Shown piece after piece: positions 30,601 through 43,068 of a stretch of DNA of 64,000 nucleotides. The notes under the pieces were generated by a model, which was not told where the DNA came from, ran no database searches, and saw nothing but the letters and a program-made list of their open reading frames with translations. Origin of the DNA: Nannochloropsis oceanica (Eukaryota > Sar > Eustigmatophyceae > Eustigmatales > Monodopsidaceae); assembly GCA_004519485.1 (NCBI GenBank), contig CP038130.1, forward strand, positions 1,451,574 through 1,515,573. Reading direction: 5' to 3'. Made by a program: the position numbers and the translations under genes. The first letter of the stretch is position 1. Every line of letters begins with the position of its first letter.

Positions 30601-31260
30601 CTACTGAGGCGCCATTCCCGAAGCTCTTGCCGGTGAAGAAGTTCATGTCCTCCGGGAGGGAGATGGCGTTGGCGCTCTTGCCCTTGACTTGGCTGGAGCA
30701 ATAAACGTCGGTCGGTGGGAGAAGGGGGTAGTGGAAAGGGGGACGTGGGGGGGGAGGGGGAACTCAGGCGAAGGCAAGCATGCACAACAAAACACACAGA
30801 CACATTCTATTCTGTTTTCCTCTCCCTTGACCACAGCTTCAAATGATATGTAGTGCAATGTCTCCTCTTCATGGCCAGGAAAGGGTGGTCGGTGCTGTTG
30901 CGCCAGTGCGATGCAGGGCCTGCTGCTACGTGTTAGCACTCGACACGCTACTATTGCTTAAGCTGGTGCGGTTCCGGATCTTGATGTTCCATGCAAGAAA
31001 GACATACATAAGCACTTGTAGAGAAGAGAAACCAAGGGGTAAATGACCAAGGAATAAAGCTGATCGATGCGGGATCGTACCTTTAAATGTACGAGGCCCA
31101 GGACGCTGGCCACAAGGCAAAAAAGAAATGTGTTATTTAGGAGCGAAGAAAAGGAACAAAGCCAGGCAAGTAGTGACGGGATGGATGGAAGTGTCTGTTT
31201 CATTGATGTTGCTATGGTTGTTGCTATGGTTGCTGTTGTTGTACAATTTATCAAGTTCAT
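30601..31260 (-). CDS. Possible small membrane protein gene (B2 copy)
   Basis: Counterpart of 9296-9948. Small indels change the frames: an extra T in the presumed last exon and an extra AG-containing dinucleotide near 31021, which alters the end of the membrane-helix frame. The same exon uncertainty applies as in copy 1. Confidence 0.25.
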
Positions 31261-31385
31261 GTTGTTTAGGAGGAGCAGATGTGAGGAGCCTAGTGAGGGG
31301 CTCCTTATGTTCCATGCAATTGTCCTTGCGTGAAATAATTGATAAAGTAAGCTATCGAGCTCTTCAATATGTCGTTTTTAACACA

Positions 31386-32538
31386 ATGCCTCACGCACAA
31401 AATCAAACAGGCCCCCTCCTTGACATCCGATCAGAACCATTAAAAAAGCACGGTCAAAGGAAGCGGTCTGCGCCCGAATCAAATCAACACACACAGGTCA
31501 TCCGCGTTATGCATCACCAGCACAAGGGTGACAAAGATCAGCAGCGGGGGTCAGAGCACGACCCTCTCCTTCTTCTGCAGCAAGAAGCTGCGCTCGTGGA
31601 CGTGGGTGGGGAGGTGGAGCCCCGCCAAACGTGCCCGCACCTCACCTGCTTCGCATCTTCACATCTCCCCGGACGACCTTGCCTCCTCGTCACCCCAGGC
31701 CGCTGCATGACTGTGGAGCGAGGTCGAACCTTGGGTTTGTCTGGGGTGGCAAGTGCGCCGTTCACTGCTCACGGTACGTGAATGCTGATGCGGAGGCACA
31801 TTTCTTTGCGTCCCTGACGGCGGCAGCGTGAGGAGAGATGGAGGGATGTGGTAACCGGGGAAAGCAGTGGGGAAGGCAGGGGCGGAAGGCGGCCTCAATA
31901 CTGCCACTTGGCATGCCCTTTCCGAACGGTGGAGGGAGGTCAAGGCAGGAGGAAGGATAAAAGGGCACGGCCTGGTGTTGTCGTTGAGCGACTTGTCCGT
32001 GTGGTGCTACCTTTGCAGCAGCTACGTCAAGCATGACCGACTTGTTCCTTTCTTGGTGCGGGCCGAGGCCCTGAAGTTTAACACTCCCGACAAGACAGCG
32101 CTGCTGGCAGGAATTCAGACGCGCTTTCAGACGGGGCTCGTGCTGCCGAACGGAATGGACGACGCCGGAAGAGGAGAAGGAGGGTGTGGCGGATGTTAAA
32201 CCTACGCCTGCCCAATGTGTTTTTGAGCACCTCAAGGCTTGCAAGTCTCCTGGCTAAAACCGTACGAGTAGGGTCCTGTGGCCGAGGCTCAGGCTCGCGG
32301 CGACCTGCGGAGCGTGTTGGTGTTAAGCGAGGGCGAGGCTGATGGGGAGGAGGAGGGAGAAATAATAGAGATGGGAATGGGAGGGGAAATCATGGTAATG
32401 CCGTCAGAGAAGGAAGAGGTACGGGAGGCCTTGGCAGCAGGCAAGGAGCTGGGTGGTTGTGCGGGTAGGTTTGGGTGGGATAGCTGCAGGGCCTCAAGAC
32501 GTGGAAGTGATGCTGCGGCAAATGCTTGAGGCGACCTG
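31386..32538 (+). pseudogene. ZnF-UBP gene, indel-broken copy (B2)
   Basis: Same gene as 10074-11222, but at least ten small indels lie between 31640 and 32460 (for example near 31643, 31689, 31711, 31717, 31748, 31825, 31892, 32166, 32243, 32275 and 32451). The zinc-finger codons are spread over different frames. Runs and doublets dominate, which looks like uncorrected read error, not decay, since base substitutions are almost absent. I would not count it as an independent gene until the sequence is verified. Confidence 0.7.
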
Positions 32539-32652
32539 AGAACGGACGGAAATCCGATGAGATTATATCTTTTCGATATGCGCCTCCCTTCCCATTTCTC
32601 CCACTATATTATGGCGTGGCACCAACATTTATGCTCGATTAAGAAGTCAGGC

Positions 32653-35600
32653 GGGTGACCGCCGTTTCTCCCCACTTTTTGCGTAACCGTTAGAGCACGA
32701 AGCGACTCGCTCGAGAAAACACATAGGGTTGCGTCGATGGTCGTAACCCACATCAGCAGTAGGCGGAGATCCTATCGCCCTCCATCCGATGGTGGTATTG
32801 TGGTTGCATGAAAGTCCTTAGAGGTCATGGTCTTATGCGAGGGGCAAGCAACAAGCGAGGGCCGTTCTCATTCCAAACTTTTGCTCTCTCGTCTCACTCT
32901 TCCCACCTGGCGATTCAAGCGCCTACAAAAACGCGTCACCTCGATGATTCGGGGGCTGTACCAAATATGGAACCAGTCATGGACATTCACAGAGGCATCG
33001 TGAGGATTTCGAGGAGCCCGTTGTGGCACTTGTTTGCGAAGGGGCGGCAAGGCGAAGGGAATGAGTCTCCGTGCTTGAACACCTTTCGCGTTCCCTTCTC
33101 ACCCCATGGATGTGATTGAGCAGTATCCGCGTTGTAATTTGATCGCGTCTGTGGCCATTACATGTCACTTAAAGAAAATATGCCGAGAGACTATCAATAT
33201 GTGGCACGGCAGGTGTATGGGCCACGAGCAGTTGGTACTTGGAGGGGACCTCGGCTCAGAGAGGGCATGTATGATAACGTACGCTAGCCATCGGCAAAGT
33301 ATTGGAGCTTCATATCCGATGTACCAGTCGGATGGGGCATGAAGCCGAGTCATCTATGACTGGCCCCGATGAAGTTTTATATTTGTCCAATGCCCAACCT
33401 TGCCTGCTTGCTGGCCGTCCAGACTAAGAAAAGGCCTGGTCGCCATGCCACGAGACAGCCAAGTACGCCAAATGCAGCAGTAATATCTATGCTTGTAAAT
33501 ACTATGATGCCATTAAAATCTTGCGCTTGGCCAGGTCTTGGTCTTACTGCGGCTGCTGCAGCCCCCATGAGCTTCGTTTCGACGCCGCCTTACAACGACA
33601 GTGTGGAACTCGGTCCTACTTAGGGGGATGAAATAATCAAGAGAAGGATTGCAACGAGCCAGTAAAAAAAGAAAATATGCAAAACAAACAACTCTTCATG
33701 CGGCCCTGCACCGTTTTCCCTCCTCCCATCCCCTCCCTCACATGTATTTCCTTGGTAAGCACTCTGTGGCCTCTTCTCGTGCTCTGCCTCCTTCCTGTCC
33801 TTCTTGTCCTTCTTATTCTTCTCTATCTTTTCTCCTCTTCTTATCCTATGTCCATACGCCCACCTGTGTTGTCTCCATCCTCCTTCTCCTCCTCTTTTTC
33901 CCTTCCTCCTTCTGCTCTCTTCCCTCCTCTTCTTTTTCTTCCACCTATTTCGTCTCCTCCTTTTCGAGCATCTTGAACACCAATCCCTCTTCCTTCCCTC
34001 CACACATCGTATTAGTCTCCTCTGAGTATACTAGAGATTCTCCCTCTGTCTTGAATGTGGTCCCACATGCCCTTTCCGTCCTGCCGTCCCGCTGTCGCCC
34101 AGCACGCCTGCACTCATCCTTAATGGCTTACGCGAAGTGCTTCTGTATGCTATCTGTGAGCGGGGGCGTGTGTCAAAAGAGGGAGAGAAGAGTCAATATC
34201 TGTGTAGGATATTCACAGGGAGGACGTAGCTCAGGTCCGCGCACGCACGCACAGGCGACATATGCCTCCCTCAATCAGCCTCATCGGCGCCAGCTCTGAC
34301 GCGACCTTCTGGTAAGTGATGAAATAGAGAGGGAAAAGGTAAAGCGGGGCGTATCGAGGGCTTCGCGCCATAGTGGTGGCGTTAGAAATGGGTGGTGTTT
34401 TGGAGGGAACGGAAATCGGGGGGCGGGTTGACCTTGCTTGGCTAGACATTGGTAAGTCAAGTATGGGCTGTTACGCCAGGAAGTAGACGACTGCATCACT
34501 ACATTTTATCAACGTATGCCTCGCAATCCCTGCGGTCAGTAGCGTAATTCCGATATATGTGGCTTTAGTAGGAAGTAAGCCTGACACTTGCATTCTATAC
34601 CGCGCGTGGCATTCAGATTCGCTGTGTTTTTGCTTTTCTTTGGGAAGGGGTGGTAATGGTGGGTGACCGCCGTTTCTTCCCACATTATTTTTGCGTAACC
34701 GTTAGAGCACGAAGCGACTCGCTCGAGAAAACACATAGGGTTGCGTCGATGGTCGTAACCCACATCAGCAGTAGGTGGAGATCCTATCGCCCTCCATCCG
34801 ATGGTGATATTGTGGTTGCATGAAAGTCCTTAGAGGTCATGGTCTTATGCGAGGGGCAAGCAACAAGCGAGGCCGTTCTCATTCCAAACTTTTGCTCTCT
34901 CGTCTCACTCTTCCCACCTGGCGATTCAAGCGCCTACAAAAACGCGTCACCTCGATGATTCGGGGGCTGTACCAAATATGGAACCAGTCATGGACATTCA
35001 CAGAGGCATCGTGAGGATTTCGAGGAGCCCGTTGTGGCACTTGTTTGCGAAGGGGCGGCAAGGCGAAGGGAATGAGTCTCCGTGCTTGAACACCTTTCGC
35101 GTTCCCTTCTCACCCCATGGATGTGATTGAGCAGTATCCGCGTTGTAATTTGATCGCGTCTGTGGCCATTACATGTCACTTAAAGAAAATATGCCGAGAG
35201 ACTATCAATATGTGGCACGGCAGGTGTATGGGCCACGAGCAGTTGGTACTTGGAGGGGACCTCGGCTCAGAGAGGGCATGTATGATAACGTACGCTAGCC
35301 ATCGGCAAAGTATTGGAGCTTCAATATCCGATGTACCAGTCGGATGGGGCATGAAGCCGAGTCATCTATGACTGGCCCCGATGAAGTTTTATATTTGTCC
35401 AATGCCCAACCTTGCCTGCTTGCTGGCCGTCCAGACTAAGAAAAGGCCTGGTCGCCATGCCACGAGACAGCCAAGTACGCCAAATGCAGCAGTAATATCT
35501 ATGCTTGTAAATACTATGATGCCATTAAAATCTTGCGCTTGGCCAGGTCTTGGTCTTACTGCGGCTGCTGCAGCCCCCATGAGCTTCGTTTCGACGCCGC

Positions 35601-38600
35601 CTTACAACGACAGTGTGGAACTCGGTCCTACTTAGGGGGATGAAATAATCAAGAGAAGGATTGCAACGAGCCAGTAAAAAAAGAAAATATGCAAAACAAA
35701 CAACTCTTCATGCGGCCCTGCACCGTTTTCCCTCCTCCCATCCCCTCCCTCACATGTATTTCCTTGGTAAGCACTCTGTGGCCTCTTTCTCGTGCTCTGC
35801 CTCCTTCCTGTCCTTCTTGTCCTTCTTATTCTTCTCTATCTTTTCTCCTCTTCTTATCCTATGTCCATACGCCCACCTGTGTTGTCTCCATCCTCCTTCT
35901 CCTCCTCTTTTTCCCTTCCTCCTTCTGCTCTCTTCCCTCCTCTTCTTTTTCTTCCACCTATTTCGTCTCCTCCTTTTCGAGCATCTTGAACACCAATCCC
36001 TCTTCCTTCCCTCCACACATCGTATTAGTCTCCTCTGAGTATACTAGAGATTCTCCCTCTGTCTTGAATGTGGTCCCACATGCCCTTTCCGTCCTGCCGT
36101 CCCGCTGTCGCCCAGCACGCCTGCACTCATCCTTAATGGCTTACGCGAAGTGCTTCTGTATGCTATCTGTGAGCGGGGGCGTGTGTCAAAAGAGGGAGAG
36201 AAGAGTCAATATCTGTGTAGGATATTCACAGGGAGGACGTAGCTCAGGTCCGCGCACGCACGCACAGGCGACATATGCCTCCCTCAATCAGCCTCATCGG
36301 CGCCAGCTCTGACGCGACCTTCTGGTAAGTGATGAAATAGAGAGGGAAAAGGTAAAGCGGGCGTATCGAGGGCTTCGCGCCATAGTGGTGGCGTTAGAAA
36401 TGGGTGGTGTTTTGGAGGGAACGGAAATCGGGGGGCGGGTTGACCTTGCTTGGCTAGACATTGGTAAGTCAAGTATGGGCTGTTACGCCAGGAAGTAGAC
36501 GACTGCATCACTACATTTTATCAACGTATGCCTCGCAATCCCTGCGGTCAGTAGCGTAATTCCGATATATGTGGCTTTAGTAGGAAGTAAGCCTGACACT
36601 TGCATTCTATACCGCGCGTGGCATTCAGATTCGCTGTGTTTTTGCTTTTCTTTGGGAAGGGGTGGTAATGGTGGGTGACCGCCGTTTCTTCCCACATTAT
36701 TTTTGCGTAACCGTTAGAGCACGAAGCGACTCGCTCGAGAAAACACATAGGGTTGCGTCGATGGTCGTAACCCACATCAGCAGTAGGTGGAGATCCTATC
36801 GCCCTCCATCCGATGGTGATATTGTGGTTGCATGAAAGTCCTTAGAGGTCATGGTCTTATGCGAGGGGCAAGCAACAAGCGAGGCCGTTCTCATTCCAAA
36901 CTTTTGCTCTCTCGTCTCACTCTTCCCACCTGGCGATTCAAGCGCCTACAAAAACGCGTCACCTCGATGATTCGGGGGCTGTACCAAATATGGAACCAGT
37001 CATGGACATTCACAGAGGCATCGTGAGGATTTCGAGGAGCCCGTTGTGGCACTTGTTTGCGAAGGGGCGGCAAGGCGAAGGGAATGAGTCTCCGTGCTTG
37101 AACACCTTTCGCGTTCCCTTCTCACCCCATGGATGTGATTGAGCAGTATCCGCGTTGTAATTTGATCGCGTCTGTGGCCATTACATGTCACTTAAAGAAA
37201 ATATGCCGAGAGACTATCAATATGTGGCACGGCAGGTGTATGGGCCACGAGCAGTTGGTACTTGGAGGGGACCTCGGCTCAGAGAGGGCATGTATGATAA
37301 CGTACGCTAGCCATCGGCAAAGTATTGGAGCTTCAATATCCGATGTACCAGTCGGATGGGGCATGAAGCCGAGTCATCTATGACTGGCCCCGATGAAGTT
37401 TTATATTTGTCCAATGCCCAACCTTGCCTGCTTGCTGGCCGTCCAGACTAAGAAAAGGCCTGGTCGCCATGCCACGAGACAGCCAAGTACGCCAAATGCA
37501 GCAGTAATATCTATGCTTGTAAATACTATGATGCCATTAAAATCTTGCGCTTGGCCAGGTCTTGGTCTTACTGCGGCTGCTGCAGCCCCCATGAGCTTCG
37601 TTTCGACGCCGCCTTACAACGACAGTGTGGAACTCGGTCCTACTTAGGGGGATGAAATAATCAAGAGAAGGATTGCAACGAGCCAGTAAAAAAAGAAAAT
37701 ATGCAAAACAAACAACTCTTCATGCGGCCCTGCACCGTTTTCCCTCCTCCCATCCCCTCCCTCACATGTATTTCCTTGGTAAGCACTCTGTGGCCTCTTT
37801 CTCGTGCTCTGCCTCCTTCCTGTCCTTCTTGTCCTTCTTATTCTTCTCTATCTTTTCTCCTCTTCTTATCCTATGTCCATACGCCCACCTGTGTTGTCTC
37901 CATCCTCCTTCTCCTCCTCTTTTTCCCTTCCTCCTTCTGCTCTCTTCCCTCCTCTTCTTTTTCTTCCACCTATTTCGTCTCCTCCTTTTCGAGCATCTTG
38001 AACACCAATCCCTCTTCCTTCCCTCCACACATCGTATTAGTCTCCTCTGAGTATACTAGAGCTTCTCCCTCTGTCTTGAATGTGGTCCCACATGCCCTTT
38101 CCGTCCTGCCGTCCCGCTGTCGCCCAGCACGCCTGCACTCATCCTTAATGGCTTACGCGAAGTGCTTCTGTATGCTACCTGTGAGCGGGGGCGTATGTCA
38201 AAAGAGGGAGAGAAGAGTCAATATCTGTGTAGGATATTCACAGGGAGGACGTAGCTCAGGTCCGCGCACGCACGCACAGGCGACATATGCCTCCCTCAAT
38301 CAGCCTCATCGGCGCCAGCTCTGACGCGACCTTCTGGTAAGTGATGAAATAGAGAGGGAAAAGGTAAAGCGGGCGTATCGAGGGCTTTGCGCCATAATGG
38401 TGGCGTTAGAAATGGGTGGTGTTTTGGAGGGAACGGAAATCGGGGGGCGGGTTGACCTTGCTTGGCTAGACATTGGTAAGTCAAGTATGGGCTGTTACGC
38501 CAGGAAGTAGACGACTGCATCACTACATTTTATCAACGTATGCCTCGCAATCCCTGCGGTCAGTAGCGTAATTCCGATATATGTGGCTTTAGTAGGAAGT

Positions 38601-39019
38601 AAGCCTGACACTTGCATTCTATACCGCGCGTGGCATTCAGATTCGCTGTGTTTTTGCTTTTCTTTGGGAAGGGGTGGTAATGGTGGGTGACCGCCGTTTC
38701 TTCCCACATTATTTTTGCGTAACCGTTAGAGCACGAAGCGACTCGCTCGAGAAAACACATAGGGTTGCGTCGATGGTCGTAACCCACATCAGCAGTAGGT
38801 GGAGATCCTATCGCCCTCCATCCGATGGTGATATTGTGGTTGCATGAAAGTCCTTAGAGGTCATGGTCTTATGCGAGGGGCAAGCAACAAGCGAGGCCGT
38901 TCTCATTCCAAACTTTTGCTCTCTCGTCTCACTCTTCCCACCTGGCGATTCAAGCGCCTACAAAAACGCGTCACCTCGATGATTCGGGGGCTGTACCAAA
39001 TATGGAACCAGTCATGGAC
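32653..39019. repeat. Tandem array of the 2,012-bp unit (B2 copy)
   Basis: Units begin near 32653, 34661, 36673 and 38685 (partial, to 39019). The unit-specific base changes of array 1 appear in the same order: the first unit has AGGCGGAGATCC, the later ones AGGTGGAGATCC; the third unit has AGAGCTTCTC. The first unit also has a few one-base indels (near 32861, 33311, 33775 and 34348). Confidence 0.95.
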
Positions 39020-39091
39020 GTATGGTTGAATTACATCGTATGATATCCTCGTTTTTAATATCCCCACATCTGTAGGCGGCTTCAGCAAGAT

Positions 39092-41743
39092 ATGGTGGGA
39101 AGGTCTAATTCTGACCGGCAGTCAAGACAAGGCGTGCGACAGAACCTCTTTGGACATTCAGAACGCAAACGTTTAAGCAGCAAGAGTATGCGTGCGGGGA
39201 GCATCTATAGGAAAAGGGTTATATCGGCTTTCCTGTTGGGCTCGTTCTTGCTAATCATCGGGCAAACTGTGATGATAATGAACAATAGAGAGACAACAAA
39301 TTTTTTCTTACGAACAGACTTGCCAGAACGCCTGTTTCATAACACTCATTTTAGCTCAGGAAGGCCAACAGCTGCTGGGGACGAGCACAGGAGTGATAGC
39401 TACAACGTGACGAGACGTACCCCCTCAAGACGACATCAAGAACATGAGAAGGCTTTATCGTGTGCATCCCCCATCGTCGGGGTCAGGGTACGAGTATTTT
39501 ATGTATCGGAAACCCAATCTGGCGGATCAAGGAAGTATATTCAAGATCTAATTCGGCATTACAGCTTGTATGGAATTGAGTTTCATAGGCTTTCGAGCAA
39601 GGCAGCTGCTTTAGAAGCAACGGACAAATTTATGGAAAACGACATTCTTCTGGTTCAATATCTTTTGTACACAGATTTCACATTTGACGACATTTATGAC
39701 CTGGTCGAAACTTACCGGCTACGTCTGGTTGTCCCGATCCACGATATGTACTTTCTTTCTGACGAGTCGTTGGAATATGAATATGATCCAATCATCCACT
39801 CTGCTGACCAGGGGAAAAAACTCAGCGCAAAGCAAAGGCTTTTTCTAGAGAAAGCAGATCACATTATTTTTCCGTCTGCTTACATCTATGACGTATTTCG
39901 CGAGGCTATCGAGCTTAAGTCCATGGTTGTGGTCCCACATATTGACCAGAAATTATATCGTCGTACGTATATTCCTGCACTCAAGGCCAACATCAATATA
40001 GGCATCATCACCGAAGCATCTCACACCAAGGGGCTGGGTCTACTGAAGAAGCTTTATCGATATGGGAGAAGGAAGGGAACGGACCGCGTCAAATTTTTCG
40101 TTTACTCTAAGTATGACAACAAAGGAGAGCCAAATGTCTTTGTTCGAGGAGAGTACATGGAAAACGACATTTATCGCAAATTGAAGCAGGACAAAGTTCA
40201 CGGTCTATTGTTTCTAAACAACTACCCTGAGACATATAGTTATGCTTTGACCAAAGGGATCAATTCAGGACTGCCAATCCTCTACACAAACATAGGTGCT
40301 ATTGCAGATCGGGTCGCTGCGGAGAACAACACCGCAAAATATATTGCCACTGACAATACTGATGTGACTCAAAAGTTTGACTCTTTGCTAACCTTTATTC
40401 GAAAGCACGCTGGACTGGGAGAAAAGGACCAGACGTTATCCGTGCTTGAAAAGGAGAACCTCGTCGAAATACCAGTATTCTACGACAGTCTCTTTTTTAG
40501 AAGCGCTTTGGATATCATTAATTGCGTGCAAAACAACCACAACCGTTTTAGCAAGCATTTTGCCGAGATCCATCGCCATATTCAACCCTATGCCATATTT
40601 TTCCCTCAATTTCATCCCATCCCTGAAAATAACATCAACTTTTATGAAGGCTATACGGATATGACGAATTTAGTCGCAGCCAAGCTGGAGGATCCCAGCT
40701 TATTGACACCGCTGAAAAATCTCTTGGGCTTTTACGATTTGATGCAAAATAATGAGATGATTCCAAGACAAATTCAGGTTGCAAAATCATATGGCATAGC
40801 TGGATTCGCCATTTATTACTATTGGTTCAGCGACAATTCCGTCAGTCAAAAAAACATGGTCTTCCAAGAGGTAATAGACCGATTTTTTGAAACTGTCTTA
40901 AAGGATTTCTCAGTCTTCTTTGTGTATTGTAACGAAGCGTGGACCAAGAACGTGGCTTTTGGAACCCATAAAGGTGGATACACGATTGCAAATAACTATA
41001 CTGCAGAGAACATCAGGATGAATATGCTCAATCTCGTCAAGTATTTTAAGCACCAAAATTATCGCAAAATCGGAAATCGGCCACTCTTCTTCTTGCATCA
41101 TCCGCATGAAATGACAGATACTGAGATTCAATTGCTGAAGGCAGTAGGTGATTCAGTTATGAGAGAGAACGGTTTTTATGGAATTGAACTAATCGTGGAC
41201 GGCAGGGAAGGGACGTACCCAGGTTTTCCTGGGTACTACTTGCATGCAAACTACAAGTCACCAAAATCCACTGTGTTCATGAAGACCTCAACCCGCCCCC
41301 AGCATATCGACTACAAAGCGTATGTGCGCAAATTCTTGCCGAAGGAAGAGAAGTTGGGAGACAATTCTAGCACGATAAATTCAGTTTTTACAAATTTTGA
41401 CAACACCGTGCGTTTTTATGCACACGACGAGGACCGGCAATTCGAGGGTGTGGGCAACAAGGCAATGTTCATGACACGGACTCAAGGAAGGAAGGTCGCG
41501 CTTTTTAAGGAGTTCTTAGATGTGCAACTTGTGAAATACTCTCAAAAGTCTGATCCCATTTCACAGATATTCCTCATCAATGCTTGGAACGAATGGGGTG
41601 AGCAAATGGTGTTGGAGCCGTCGAATGAAGAGGGATTTGCGTACCTTGAAGCTTTTCAGGAGAGGTTATTGCTCGCCCCTCTTTCAGATAGCGTACATAG
41701 CAGTGCATCCAGTAGATTGGGTGGAAGGGGAATACATTCATGA
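39092..41743 (+). CDS. GT4-like / WbsX fusion glycosyltransferase (B2 copy)
   Basis: 883 residues with the same sequence as the protein at 17777-20428 wherever compared: signal anchor at 43-63, GT-B domain about 120-460, WbsX domain about 500-865 ending in the NAWNEWGE motif. The partial array unit and the candidate 56-bp intron (39020-39075) precede it as in copy 1. If the duplication is real, gene dosage of this enzyme is doubled; if not, this is the same gene. Confidence 0.8.
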   Translation: MVGRSNSDRQSRQGVRQNLFGHSERKRLSSKSMRAGSIYRKRVISAFLLGSFLLIIGQTVMIMNNRETTNFFLRTDLPERLFHNTHFSSGRPTAAGDEHRSDSYNVTRRTPSRRHQEHEKALSCASPIVGVRVRVFYVSETQSGGSRKYIQDLIRHYSLYGIEFHRLSSKAAALEATDKFMENDILLVQYLLYTDFTFDDIYDLVETYRLRLVVPIHDMYFLSDESLEYEYDPIIHSADQGKKLSAKQRLFLEKADHIIFPSAYIYDVFREAIELKSMVVVPHIDQKLYRRTYIPALKANINIGIITEASHTKGLGLLKKLYRYGRRKGTDRVKFFVYSKYDNKGEPNVFVRGEYMENDIYRKLKQDKVHGLLFLNNYPETYSYALTKGINSGLPILYTNIGAIADRVAAENNTAKYIATDNTDVTQKFDSLLTFIRKHAGLGEKDQTLSVLEKENLVEIPVFYDSLFFRSALDIINCVQNNHNRFSKHFAEIHRHIQPYAIFFPQFHPIPENNINFYEGYTDMTNLVAAKLEDPSLLTPLKNLLGFYDLMQNNEMIPRQIQVAKSYGIAGFAIYYYWFSDNSVSQKNMVFQEVIDRFFETVLKDFSVFFVYCNEAWTKNVAFGTHKGGYTIANNYTAENIRMNMLNLVKYFKHQNYRKIGNRPLFFLHHPHEMTDTEIQLLKAVGDSVMRENGFYGIELIVDGREGTYPGFPGYYLHANYKSPKSTVFMKTSTRPQHIDYKAYVRKFLPKEEKLGDNSSTINSVFTNFDNTVRFYAHDEDRQFEGVGNKAMFMTRTQGRKVALFKEFLDVQLVKYSQKSDPISQIFLINAWNEWGEQMVLEPSNEEGFAYLEAFQERLLLAPLSDSVHSSASSRLGGRGIHS

Positions 41744-43068
41744 TAAGCTAAGAGTAAGTGTATTTCCATAGAAAACGGAGTCAAATCCTTGGACTCCAAG
41801 GAATCCATGGAAGAAAGGGGAGGGAGAGTCCAAACCAAGGGGTGGGCCTCAAAACGTAACGCTAGCTCGTAATGAAATGTACGAAAAGAAAAGCGTAGAC
41901 GTCTATCATTATAACTACATTATTCACAGCATCTCATTCATATGGCAAAGATTTCAACTCTGCATTTTTATTTTTATTTTGGGGGGGGGCTCTCCTGGTA
42001 GTGTCTACTGAAGAGATTGCGAAGGGAAGGCAGAAGTTTACACTGAACTGGGGAAAACCAGCTCGACGATTGGATTTTGAATGCTAAGGGTAGTATCAGT
42101 TTGAGTAAAGTCTAAGCCCATTCATGTTTCTCACTTTATCTTCTCCAAATAACGCACGCCTTCACTTGCACTCTGCTAAGTATTTTGTCACCATGCTGGT
42201 GGCGATTTTGCCACTTCAGTATATTGCACTATTTTAATTTTGTGTACAAAGTGACGAGATAATTTCGGACGAGGTCACGTCATCCGTCTCCCCAAACTAT
42301 GTACAAGCGACGACTTACAGCAGATGAGGACGCATTACATCAACTAACGAATGAATTCACGTGCAGGGCCTGAATTGTCCAAAACTTGTGCGACATGTGG
42401 TGCAGGCGTGTGCGATGATCACTATGATGCTCTTTCAACCGGAATGGTGCTGGAACAAAGGAGCGACTTGTTCAGAGCGGGATGGCGTTATCGTCCCGCG
42501 AAAATGCCAGTGGCCTGATGCCGGCAGCTAACCCGTCATGCGGGTCGGGCTTATTTTTGTGCTCAAAATATGATAGAAGTAGATGTCACCATGCCGGTGG
42601 CAAAGCGCCTAGAGGCGAATAAATCCCTAAAAAATAAAAACAATAAAAAAACTTAAATAACTTTCTGTATAGTCCGTATCAGGTTGTAATGTCGGTGGCT
42701 TGTAATGGTGATTAAAACCCCAAAAAAGTAAAAAGAACAGAAAACGCACATAACTTTCTGTATAGTCCGTAATAATAAAACTATAATATTTTTTTTTACA
42801 CTTCTCCTTTTTCTCTACACCTCTTTTCTTGTCCTGTACTAATTTTCACTGCCCTAACGATCCTTTACAGTGTAAAGGTCAATCGCACATCTTTGTGTGA
42901 GACAATGCCCGGGACTGACCAACGGATGTCGGAGACGTAATGACCCTTCTCCAAAAAGTACTTGTCGAAGAAGAAAGAAATCTGCACATTGCATGCCTGC
43001 TTTCCAAGAATTCATGGCGTCGGGGGATGCGTACAAGAAACCTCTGAATATAATTTCAAAAGAAATGA
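41744..43068. other. Intergenic region between fusion glycosyltransferases (B2 copy)
   Basis: Repeats 20429-21753, including the MITE copy at 42456-42771. No gene seen. Confidence 0.6.
42456..42771 (-). mobile_element. MITE copy with two tandem right ends (B2)
   Basis: Same as 21141-21456; it was carried along with block B and does not represent a separate insertion. Confidence 0.75.

Noticed and set aside
31128-31781. 217-codon frame considered as a shorter ZnF-UBP paralogue
   Set aside because: It is the start of the B2 copy of the gene, ended early by an indel; the rest of the gene follows in other frames.
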